Shown here: one piece after another, positions 1 through 6,828 of the stretch
How positions within the stretch are numbered: position 1 is the first letter of the stretch
How the letters are laid out: every line of letters starts with the position of its first letter
DNA from: Verrucomicrobiales bacterium
Lineage (GTDB): Bacteria > Verrucomicrobiota > Verrucomicrobiia > Verrucomicrobiales > DEV007
Reading direction: 5' to 3'
Length of the DNA stretch: 10,141 nt
Assembly: GCA_002684575.1 (NCBI GenBank)
Contig: NYVP01000114.1
Location: 1-10,141 of the forward strand
Position numbers and translations under genes: made by a program
Notes under the pieces: generated by a model
What the model was told of the DNA's origin: nothing
What the model saw: only the letters and a program-made list of their open reading frames with translations
Databases searched by the model: none

Positions 1-1
1 A

Positions 2-448
2 GGCACACAATTTGGTCAATATTGGGCAACAGGTGAATACTCTTATCGTTCTGAGTTTTGTGCTGGTAACGGTCTTTTACTTGCAGGTGATGCATTTGCC
101 TTTTTAGATCCAGTATTTTCATCGGGAGTTTTCTTAGCTCTGAAAAGTGGTGAAATGGCAGCTGATGCTGTTTCTAACGCTCTTAATAACAATAATTTTT
201 CCGCAAAACAATTTGAAAGTTACGGGAAAGAACTTTGTAATGGCATTGAATCTATGAGAGCATTGGTTTATGCTTTTTATGATGAGAGCTTTAGCTTTGC
301 GGATTTGATTAAAGCCAATCCTAATTTGAGTTCAGATTTAACCGATTGTTTAATTGGTGATGTCTTTAAAGATTTTACCGACCTTTTCAGTGCAGTATCG
401 AATTTTGCAACAGTTCCAAGCCGTCTTTCACACGGTCTTGTTGCATAA
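2..448 (+). CDS. FAD-dependent oxidoreductase, halogenase/geranylgeranyl-reductase superfamily, C-terminal part (5' end outside window)
   Basis: The reading frame is open from base 2 and ends at TAA 446-448, giving 148 residues of the C-terminal part of a longer protein. The decisive stretch is GDAFAFLDPVFSSGVFLAL (nt 89-145). It is the second FAD-contacting motif of flavin-dependent halogenases and related geranylgeranyl-reductase-type monooxygenases, in which the GD aspartate contacts the FAD ribityl/pyrophosphate. A helical tail follows, with an FYDESFSF segment and a DCLIGDVF segment typical of non-tryptophan members. The motifs that separate a true halogenase (WxWxIP, the catalytic lysine) from a reductase or hydroxylase are N-terminal and outside the window, so the reaction cannot be named. 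It is probably a cytoplasmic or membrane-peripheral flavoenzyme. The thioesterase start is 98 nt downstream on the same strand, which allows co-transcription. The ATG at 155 is internal, because the FAD motif lies upstream in the same frame. Confidence 0.85.
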   Translation, partial: GTQFGQYWATGEYSYRSEFCAGNGLLLAGDAFAFLDPVFSSGVFLALKSGEMAADAVSNALNNNNFSAKQFESYGKELCNGIESMRALVYAFYDESFSFADLIKANPNLSSDLTDCLIGDVFKDFTDLFSAVSNFATVPSRLSHGLVA

Positions 449-546
449 CCTCCATAAATGCCTTAATATCAAAAGATTGTAATATATTTATATTCTTTTT
501 GTTAAAAAATGTACTTTCGAACTTTTGTTTGAAACATTTAATTGTT
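449..546 (+). other. 98-nt intergenic spacer with a weak AT-only hairpin
   Basis: No gene is visible between the flavoenzyme stop and the thioesterase start. AATATA (481-486) and TATATT (489-494) can pair, with a T-run at 496-500. The stem has no G-C pair and only a 2-nt loop before fraying, so a working intrinsic terminator is doubtful. I see no convincing sigma70-type promoter. No good Shine-Dalgarno sequence precedes ATG 547. Confidence 0.3.
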
Positions 547-972
547 ATGAAATCTCATTTTGAACACTTTAGAAAAGTTTCATTTTCTGACACCGATTTA
601 GCAGGAATCGTCCATTTTGCTTCATTTTTTCCTTACATGGAAGATTGTGAACATGAATTCTATAGATCTCTAGGTTTATCTGTTACAAATATGAGAGATT
701 TCAATGGCGACAAATTAGGTTGGCCACGAGTTCATGCGTCATGTAATTATAAAAAGCCTTTACATTTTGATGATGAATTTAAGATCAGTTTAACAATAGC
801 AAAAATATCAACTAAGACCATTAAATACAATTTTTGCTTCCTTTCCAAAGATGATGAGATTGAATTTGCTGAGGGCAGTTTGATTGTGGCTTGTGTGAAA
901 TTTAGTGAATCAGGTATGGAATCTGTTAAAATACCTGATAAAATCAAAAGTTTATTACCACCCACTAATTAA
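547..972 (+). CDS. hotdog-fold acyl-CoA thioesterase, 4HBT/YbgC type
   Basis: This is a single hotdog domain of 141 aa that would hydrolyse an acyl- or aryl-CoA thioester in the cytoplasm. The N-terminal motif FSDTDLAGIVHF (residues 13-24) matches the 4-hydroxybenzoyl-CoA thioesterase active-site loop (DCDPAGIV in the Pseudomonas enzyme), with D17 as the expected catalytic aspartate. It runs into the long central helix (YMEDCEHEF). The frame is open further upstream to a TTG at 499. I chose ATG 547 because it gives the usual family length and places the catalytic Asp about 17 residues in, and because the 16 extra residues match nothing. Families with this motif include YbgC, FcbC/4HBT and the cyanobacterial DHNA-CoA thioesterase. 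With an isochorismate synthase about 9 kb downstream, a menaquinone DHNA-CoA hydrolase role is possible but unproven. The EamA-like gene starts 20 nt after the stop. Confidence 0.85.
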   Translation: MKSHFEHFRKVSFSDTDLAGIVHFASFFPYMEDCEHEFYRSLGLSVTNMRDFNGDKLGWPRVHASCNYKKPLHFDDEFKISLTIAKISTKTIKYNFCFLSKDDEIEFAEGSLIVACVKFSESGMESVKIPDKIKSLLPPTN

Positions 973-979
973 TTAGTGG
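962..979. repeat. perfect 18-bp palindrome over the thioesterase stop codon
   Basis: CCACTAATTAATTAGTGG reads the same on both strands, with two 9-nt arms and no spacer. It covers the last codons and TAA (970-972) of the thioesterase and ends 13 nt before the EamA-like start. No T-run follows, so it does not look like an intrinsic terminator. Its symmetry and position fit a dimeric-regulator operator or an mRNA structure affecting the next start codon. The symmetry is seen; the function is inferred. Confidence 0.6.
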
Positions 980-992
980 AAGTAATTCAACA

Positions 993-1544
993 ATGAATTC
1001 ACAACCAATAGATAAACCAAAAAAGAAAAGTATGACCTGGTTATTTTTTGCATTAATGACTGTAGCATCCTGGGGTGTTTATGGAATTTTTTTACATAAA
1101 GGTGCCATAGGCATGGGGGATCCAGAGAACGGGCGATACAAGGCATTTCTTTGGGTTGGTATTGCTTATTTTGTTACTGCAGTAGCGGCTCCAATAATTG
1201 TATTGCTAGTTAGAGATGCTAGTTGGTCCATGTCTGGCAAAGGGATGGCTTGGTCGTTTATAGCAGGAATTGTCGGTGCGATCGGTGCGTTCGGAGTTTT
1301 GCTTGCCTTTGGAGCCAAAGGTCACCCTGCTGTTGTCATGGCAATAATTTTTGCAGGCGCACCTGTTGTTAATGCTCTTATTTCATTAATTACAGACCCT
1401 CCAGCGGGAGGTATATCCTCAGTCCCTAAATTATTTTGGTTAGGTGTAGCCATGGCCGCAATCGGAGGTTGTATTGTAACCAAATTTAAACCACAAGGAT
1501 CTAAAGCACACGGACCGCCACCCGCCGTAAAAGCCGATCAATAA
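993..1544 (+). CDS. half-size EamA/DMT-like five-helix membrane protein
   Basis: The 183-aa protein has five hydrophobic segments at about residues 15-37, 51-73, 86-108, 112-134 and 147-165, as in one EamA repeat. Full-size drug/metabolite transporters carry ten helices, so this would act as a dimer or not as a classic permease. Recognisable EamA-like features are the tryptophan and glycine start of helix 1 (ASWGVYGIFLHKG) and the Ala/Gly-rich helix pair 3-4 with a conserved-looking APVVNALIS. The N-terminus is lysine-rich and probably cytoplasmic; the C-terminus is a basic, proline-containing tail. Substrate is unknown. The start follows GGAAG (978-982), one of the few Shine-Dalgarno-like sequences here. 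The gene looks more GC-rich than its neighbours, at least partly because of its Ala/Gly content. Perfect palindromes lie immediately on either side. The ligase gene starts 33 nt downstream. Confidence 0.7.
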   Translation: MNSQPIDKPKKKSMTWLFFALMTVASWGVYGIFLHKGAIGMGDPENGRYKAFLWVGIAYFVTAVAAPIIVLLVRDASWSMSGKGMAWSFIAGIVGAIGAFGVLLAFGAKGHPAVVMAIIFAGAPVVNALISLITDPPAGGISSVPKLFWLGVAMAAIGGCIVTKFKPQGSKAHGPPPAVKADQ

Positions 1545-1546
1545 TT

Positions 1547-1568
1547 ATATTTAATTATAATTAAATAT
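1547..1568. repeat. perfect 22-bp AT-only palindrome after the EamA-like gene
   Basis: Two 11-nt arms (left arm ATATTTAATTA) form an uninterrupted palindrome with no G or C. It starts 3 nt after the EamA-like stop, ends 9 nt before the ligase ATG (1578) and is followed by TTTC. As RNA the stem would be weak, so termination is doubtful. As DNA it could be an operator or an easily melted promoter region. An AT-rich intergenic stretch makes chance symmetry more likely than for the GC-ended palindrome upstream. Confidence 0.45.
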
Positions 1569-1577
1569 TTTCTTGAG

Positions 1578-2825
1578 ATGGCTGAGGATGATGAAATCAA
1601 ATCTCTAAGGAAACTTATTGATAAAATACTTAAGAATAATAACTCATTAAACTACAATAAACTCAAAACTGCAGGCATTGATTCAGCTGACAATGTTACG
1701 AAGGAAATATTTACGTCTAGGGTCCCTTTTACAACTAAATCCGAAATAGTCAAAGATCACGCAAACAACAATCCGTTTGGGTCAAATTTAGCACTAGATC
1801 AATATCAATATCCTAAGTTTTCTAAAACTAGTGGAACTACATCTAAACCAATTTTTTGGGTTGATTCTATGGATGATTGGAACCATATGCTTGATGCTTG
1901 GAGCATTATTTTTAATAATGCTGAATTAAATCCAAGTGTTGACAGATTGTTCTTCGCTTTCTCCTTTGGCCCTTTTTTAGGTTTTTGGACAGCTTATGAA
2001 GCTGCATCAAAAATGCAATTCATGACAATTCCTGGCGGTGGACTGAATTCAAATGGACGGTTGGAATTATTAGCTGACACATCTGCTTCAGTTCTTTTGT
2101 GCACACCTACATACGCTTTAAGATTGGGAAAACTATTAACGGACAAATACAAAATAAACGTTAAAAAAATCATCGTAGCAGGCGAATCTGGAGGAAGTAT
2201 TCCTGAAGTTAAACAAAAAATCAGTCAGTTATGGGGTAATGTTGAAGTGATAGACCATCATGGAATGACCGAAGTTGGTCCAGTTACATATCAGGATCAA
2301 AAGAGAACGTCATATTTAAACATGTTGCCGGGGTTTCATCTTGCAGAAGTCATTGACTCTAAATCTGAAAAGGAAGTCAATTATGGCGAAACGGGAGAAC
2401 TTGTTTTAACTACTCTAAAGCGTAGTGATAATGCATTATTAAGATATAAGACCGGAGATATTGTCGAAAAAGGAAATATAAAAATTAATGGTATTGATAC
2501 TCTCACGTTTAGGAATGGAATATTAGGAAGAAATGATGACATGCACATAGTTAGGGGAGTTAACATTTTCCCTAGTTCAATTGATGCAATAATACAAAAA
2601 TATGATACGATTGAAGAATATAGAGTATTGGTTTTTACATTGAATTCGATGAAAGAGATTGAGTTAAATATTGAACTAAATGATTCCTCAGTTGAGTTGG
2701 AAATAATAAAATCCTTATCAAATGATTTTAACTCTAGCCTAAGCTTGCGAATTCCTATTAGAGTTGTTCCAGAAGGGACATATGAAAAGCATGAATTCAA
2801 AGCAATCAGATGGATTAATAAATGA
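1578..2825 (+). CDS. phenylacetate-CoA ligase-like (PaaK family) adenylate-forming enzyme
   Basis: This 415-aa protein would activate a carboxylic acid with ATP to an acyl-adenylate and normally pass it to CoA. Motifs run in PaaK order. VPFTTKSEI (residues 49-57) precedes the domain. The phosphate-binding loop is TSGTTSKP (84-91). AGESGGSIPE (201-210) is followed by the A5-type DHHGMTE (226-232), then RYKTGD (289-294). GRNDDMHIVRGVNIFP (317-332) is the most family-diagnostic. The C-terminal FKAIR has K408 where the adenylation lysine is expected. Length is slightly below the roughly 430 aa of PaaK. One oddity is H228 where PaaK enzymes have the adenine-stacking tyrosine before Gly. The substrate cannot be read off; an aromatic acid is the family default, but other acids are known. 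The stop overlaps the ABC ATPase start (ATGA), which ties it to transport genes rather than to a phenylacetate catabolic cluster. Only a weak TTGAG precedes the start. Confidence 0.85.
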   Translation: MAEDDEIKSLRKLIDKILKNNNSLNYNKLKTAGIDSADNVTKEIFTSRVPFTTKSEIVKDHANNNPFGSNLALDQYQYPKFSKTSGTTSKPIFWVDSMDDWNHMLDAWSIIFNNAELNPSVDRLFFAFSFGPFLGFWTAYEAASKMQFMTIPGGGLNSNGRLELLADTSASVLLCTPTYALRLGKLLTDKYKINVKKIIVAGESGGSIPEVKQKISQLWGNVEVIDHHGMTEVGPVTYQDQKRTSYLNMLPGFHLAEVIDSKSEKEVNYGETGELVLTTLKRSDNALLRYKTGDIVEKGNIKINGIDTLTFRNGILGRNDDMHIVRGVNIFPSSIDAIIQKYDTIEEYRVLVFTLNSMKEIELNIELNDSSVELEIIKSLSNDFNSSLSLRIPIRVVPEGTYEKHEFKAIRWINK

Positions 2826-3505
2826 TAGTTGAACTTAAAGATATTTTTAAAAGTTACTCCGAGGGTGAAGATAATCCTAGAAGGGACATTTTAGATTCAT
2901 TTAACCTATCAATTAATTTCGATGAATCTATTTCTATAGTTGGACCTTCAGGCTGTGGTAAAACCACATTGCTTAATATTTTAGGCACATTGGATAAGCC
3001 AGATAGTGGAGAAGTAGTTTTCAATGGTGAACTTGTTACTAATATGAATGATGATCAGTTATCAAAATTAAGAGCTGAAAAAATTGGTTTCATCTTTCAA
3101 TCCCATCACCTACTACCCCAAATTTCAGTTATCGAGAACGTCATTTTACCAACATTAGCGGTCAATTCTAAACAAAATAACACTATAATATTTGATGAAG
3201 CAGAGACTCTTTTGAGTGAGGTAGGCTTGAAAAATGAAGTTAATAAGTTTCCTTCTCAACTCTCAGGAGGTGAAAAGCAGAGAGTCGCGATTGTAAGATC
3301 ATTAATAAATAAACCTAATTTAGTATTGGCTGATGAGCCTACAGGTTCACTTGACAAATCTAGAGGTGAAGAAATTATTGATCTATTAAAAAGCCTTTGT
3401 GTTAACAATCAAACCTCTTTGGTGGTTGTCACTCATGATATCGAAATAGCATCACAAATGAAAAGACGTTTATGTTTCAAAAACTTCGATTTCATTGAAT
3501 CTTAA
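2822..3505 (+). CDS. ABC transporter ATP-binding protein, LolD/YbbA/MacB type
   Basis: This 227-aa cytoplasmic ATPase powers the permease encoded next. All nucleotide-binding motifs are intact. Walker A is GPSGCGKTT (residues 41-49) and the Q-loop glutamine is Q93 in FIFQSHHLLP. The signature is LSGGEKQR (147-154). Walker B is VLADEP (168-173) with E172 as catalytic base, the D-loop is SLD (176-178) and the switch histidine is H205 in VVVTHD. The Q-loop followed by LLP and then ENV is characteristic of the LolD/MacB/YbbA group, which works with FtsX-fold permeases as mechanotransmission machines rather than as classic importers. It starts within the ligase stop (ATGA, 4-nt overlap), and its TAA shares one base with the permease ATG (TAATG), so translation of the three genes should be coupled. 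No change of a key residue is visible. Confidence 0.95.
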   Translation: MIVELKDIFKSYSEGEDNPRRDILDSFNLSINFDESISIVGPSGCGKTTLLNILGTLDKPDSGEVVFNGELVTNMNDDQLSKLRAEKIGFIFQSHHLLPQISVIENVILPTLAVNSKQNNTIIFDEAETLLSEVGLKNEVNKFPSQLSGGEKQRVAIVRSLINKPNLVLADEPTGSLDKSRGEEIIDLLKSLCVNNQTSLVVVTHDIEIASQMKRRLCFKNFDFIES

Positions 3506-6500
3506 TGAGCATTCTAAGGTTATCTATTAAAGGATTAATTTACAATTGGCGTCTGTCAGTATGTCTTCTATTAGGAACCTTTTTAGCTTCATCAATACTT
3601 GCCGGTTCGCTTTTAGTTGGCGATTCTGTTAAGAAAACTCTTAAATTAAAAGCCTTCGAGAGAATAGGCTCTATCCATTATGCTTTAGTTACTGGTGATA
3701 GATATGTCACTAGTAATTTTGTTGAAACATTGTCCAGATCATTTAAAGGCGATCAAATATCTGGGATACTGCGTTTCCCTGGCACATTAAACACACCTGA
3801 TAAAAGTATTAGATCGAATACGATAAACATTAATGGTGTAGATTCGCAATTCTGGAGACTGTTTGAAAATGATATATCGTCAGATGATTATATTGCTATA
3901 AATCAATCCCTCGCAGAACAAAAAAACCTAAGTATTGGAGATCGCATTGTAGTTAAATATGAATTACCTGGTCGTGTCTCTAAAGATGCTCCACTATCAG
4001 GAGAAACTGAAAAAATTGGTTCAATCTCTGGTAAAATAACAAACATAATCAGACCAGACAAGGGCGGTCAATTTAACATATTGGCCGAACAAAAATCCTC
4101 ATTGAATGTATTTGTACCATTAAGTTTATTACAAGATGAATCAAACAAAACTGAAAGATGTAACCTTGTATTAACAAGTAAAATAAATGGTCTTGATGAA
4201 GCTCTAGATAATCATTGGAAATTAAATGACCTAGAGCTTAGTTATCGAACTACACACACAGGATTCACAGAGTTAATCAGTGAAAGAGTGTTCATTAGTA
4301 AAAAAGTTGAGGATACAGTAAGAAGAATTCATTCTGAATCTGAACCTATAATTTCTTATTTGATTAATGATATTATATTCAATGATACAAGCGTTCCATA
4401 CTCCGTAGGCACAGGTATTGGGAATATGGGTGCAGAATTACTTGGCATAAACCCTCCAACAAAAAATGATATTGTTTTAAATAGCTGGCTAGCTGAAAAC
4501 ATCGATAATGGTGGACTAGATGTTAAATTAAACGATGAAGTTAATCTAACTTTCTATGGAGTTACCGACTCACGAGAATTCAAAATCATTGGTGACGGTT
4601 TAGATGATGATGGGAAAGAGAATATTGAGGATGTATTATCATTTAAAGTAACAGGCTTTATCGACAAGGACAATGAATCGCTTTCAAAAAAATGGGTTCC
4701 CGATTTTCCAGGTTTAGATACTGCCAAATCTTTAGCTAGCTGGGAAAGCGGGATACCACTGGACACAAAAAAAATTCGTGATGTTGATGAATTATACTGG
4801 GATAAATATCGTTCAACTCCAAAGGTTTTTATGAATTTAGATAGTGCTCAAAAGCTGTGGGGCAATAGATTTGGTATGTGTACATCAATTTTGATGAATG
4901 AAGCCGATTTTTCTAAAGATCAATTCCTAGAATCATTAAGATCAAATATTAAACTAACTGACGTTGGGATGAGTAAAATTGATGTTTATCATAATGCTGT
5001 CTCTTCATATGAAAACTCATTAGACTTTGGTTCCTTGTTTGCCTCATTAAGTGGATTTCTTATAATTTCTTCACTCCTGTTATGTTTTATTCTTTCCTCA
5101 TTTGGCGTTGAATCAAGATCCATTCAACTTGGTGCATTAAGGTCATTTGGATTCACGGTTAAGAAAATCCGACTCATACTTATATTAGAGTTCATTATTC
5201 CGTTAACATTAGGTTCTTTGTTCGGTCTTTTTGGGGGTAGCATCTACACTAAATTAGCCTTGGCAGGATTTGACAACATATGGTCTGATGCGGCAGTTGG
5301 GGTTAACTTTGTTTATGGATATGAAAAATCATCTTTTGTTACCTGTTTTGTAATGATTGTTTTCTTTAGCTATTTTGTTGCGAGAATAGCAATAAATAAA
5401 CTCACCAAATTGTCACCCAAAAACCTACTTAATTCAGCAGTTGGTATCAATGAAACATACATGTCATCCAAAACGTCAATTGTTAAATATTTATTGTTGA
5501 TAGCTTGTTTCGCATTTGGGGTAACTCTAATTTTTCTTAGTAAATCACTTCAAGGAGAAAAACTTGCCGGAGCCTTTTTCGGATCAGGTTTTTTAATCAT
5601 GTTAGGTTTCATTTTATTATTTTCCATATACCTAAAAAATGGAGCCAAGATAAAGAAACTGAATTTGTTTAGAATTGGTTCAACAAACGCATCAAGAAAA
5701 ACAAGCAGATCTCTCGCAGTAGTATCAACAGTATCCCTTGGTATATTTTTAGTGTTATCTGTAAATGCTTTCAGACTAGGAGACGAACCAACAGATTCCA
5801 ATAAGTCTGGCACTGGTGGTTTTGAATTTTTCGCAACATCCACACTACCTGTATATGAAAATCTTAATAGCCCCAAAATTAGAGATAAGTTCGGAATTGA
5901 AGATTATTCAATAGAGGAACTGAAATTTTATCCACTAAGGACATTGCTAAATTCTGAGGAGGCAAGCTGTCAGAATCTAAGTTTTGCAAATAACCCAAGA
6001 ATATTAGGACTGAACCCTGAAGATCTATCCAAGAGAAATTCATTTAGATTTACCACATCGAATTCAACGGACTCAAATTGGGAACTTCTAGCTAATAAAA
6101 CCTCAGATCAATTAATTCCAGCCATTGGTGATAAAGCATCAGTGATGTGGGCAATGAAAAAGAAAATTGGGGACACAATCGAAATCATTGATGGTAGTGG
6201 ATCTCCAAAATCACTTATAATTGTCGGTTTACTCGAGAATTCAATTCTTCAGGGAAGTTTGGTCATTTCTGAAGATCATTTTGTAGAATTGTTCCCCACC
6301 GTTGGTGGATATAATACATTTCTTATCGACTCAGAATCTAAAAATGGAAATACAGTTTCTGAAGATCTTACTAGAGGATTAGAGTTAAGAGGTTTCGATT
6401 TAATTAATTCAAATCTTAGACTTAAAGAATATTCAAATGTTCAAAATACATACATATCGATTTTTAGTGTTTTAGGAGGGCTTGGAGTTCTGGTTGGGAC

Positions 6501-6828
6501 TCTTGGTGTAGGTATAATTATAGCTAGAAGCGTTTTAGAAAGACGAAACGAACTTTCAGTGATGAGGGCTATTGGTTTCAATAGATCTAAGATAAAAAAA
6601 GTTATTTTATATGAGCATCTTTTTTTGGTTTCTATAGGCCTCATAATTGGAGTAATTTCATCCATCATTACTATTTCACCGTCATCATTATCTACATCAC
6701 AACAAGTACCTATATTCCTTTTACTAACAATGACCTTAACCATTGTGATTGGCAGTTTTGTATTTTGTTACCTGGCAACTCAAATAACAATTAAAGGAAA
6801 ACTCCTAGAAGGAATCAGAGCAGAATGA
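3505..6828 (+). CDS. large double-FtsX ABC transporter permease (YbbP/LolE-like, 1107 aa)
   Basis: This inner-membrane partner of the preceding ATPase has about ten predicted helices. Helix 1 (about 14-36) ends in LLVGDSVKKTL. A first periplasmic region covers about 37-511. The first FtsX core has helices near 512-534, 558-580 and 611-627. Two linker helices (660-678, 688-710) and a helix at 736-756 follow. A second periplasmic region spans about 757-982, and the second FtsX core has helices near 984-1010, 1038-1057 and 1069-1094. Coupling-helix motifs occur in both cores: SRSIQLGALRSFGF (537-550) and ERRNELSVMRAIGF (1012-1025). The layout resembles YbbP, in which one chain supplies both halves, but YbbP is about 800 aa, and the extra length lies mainly in the periplasmic domains. 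MacB- or LolCDE-like action, moving lipids or hydrophobic molecules at the outer leaflet, is the expected role. The substrate is unknown. Its stop overlaps the next gene (ATGA). Confidence 0.9.
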   Translation: MSILRLSIKGLIYNWRLSVCLLLGTFLASSILAGSLLVGDSVKKTLKLKAFERIGSIHYALVTGDRYVTSNFVETLSRSFKGDQISGILRFPGTLNTPDKSIRSNTININGVDSQFWRLFENDISSDDYIAINQSLAEQKNLSIGDRIVVKYELPGRVSKDAPLSGETEKIGSISGKITNIIRPDKGGQFNILAEQKSSLNVFVPLSLLQDESNKTERCNLVLTSKINGLDEALDNHWKLNDLELSYRTTHTGFTELISERVFISKKVEDTVRRIHSESEPIISYLINDIIFNDTSVPYSVGTGIGNMGAELLGINPPTKNDIVLNSWLAENIDNGGLDVKLNDEVNLTFYGVTDSREFKIIGDGLDDDGKENIEDVLSFKVTGFIDKDNESLSKKWVPDFPGLDTAKSLASWESGIPLDTKKIRDVDELYWDKYRSTPKVFMNLDSAQKLWGNRFGMCTSILMNEADFSKDQFLESLRSNIKLTDVGMSKIDVYHNAVSSYENSLDFGSLFASLSGFLIISSLLLCFILSSFGVESRSIQLGALRSFGFTVKKIRLILILEFIIPLTLGSLFGLFGGSIYTKLALAGFDNIWSDAAVGVNFVYGYEKSSFVTCFVMIVFFSYFVARIAINKLTKLSPKNLLNSAVGINETYMSSKTSIVKYLLLIACFAFGVTLIFLSKSLQGEKLAGAFFGSGFLIMLGFILLFSIYLKNGAKIKKLNLFRIGSTNASRKTSRSLAVVSTVSLGIFLVLSVNAFRLGDEPTDSNKSGTGGFEFFATSTLPVYENLNSPKIRDKFGIEDYSIEELKFYPLRTLLNSEEASCQNLSFANNPRILGLNPEDLSKRNSFRFTTSNSTDSNWELLANKTSDQLIPAIGDKASVMWAMKKKIGDTIEIIDGSGSPKSLIIVGLLENSILQGSLVISEDHFVELFPTVGGYNTFLIDSESKNGNTVSEDLTRGLELRGFDLINSNLRLKEYSNVQNTYISIFSVLGGLGVLVGTLGVGIIIARSVLERRNELSVMRAIGFNRSKIKKVILYEHLFLVSIGLIIGVISSIITISPSSLSTSQQVPIFLLLTMTLTIVIGSFVFCYLATQITIKGKLLEGIRAE

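Noticed and set aside
155..448. A separate 97-aa gene starting at ATG 155
   Set aside because: The same frame is open to the window edge and carries the FAD motif upstream, so the ATG is internal to a larger gene.
481..500. Intrinsic terminator after the flavoenzyme
   Set aside because: The stem is six A-T pairs with a 2-nt loop and a short T-run; too weak to call a terminator.
499..546. Upstream extension of the thioesterase to TTG 499
   Set aside because: It would add 16 residues that match nothing in the hotdog family; ATG 547 gives the normal length and catalytic Asp position.
2381..2800. 139-aa open frame on the minus strand inside the ligase gene
   Set aside because: It lies wholly antisense to a well-supported ligase containing the A7, A8 and A10 motifs; its protein is a low-complexity Ser/Ile/Phe-rich mirror of the coding strand with no recognisable domain.
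5550..5876. 108-aa minus-strand open frame inside the permease
   Set aside because: It is antisense to the membrane helices of the permease, with no leader or domain; a shadow frame.
6441..6743. 100-aa minus-strand open frame inside the permease C-terminus
   Set aside because: It is antisense to the conserved second FtsX core, and its composition follows that core.
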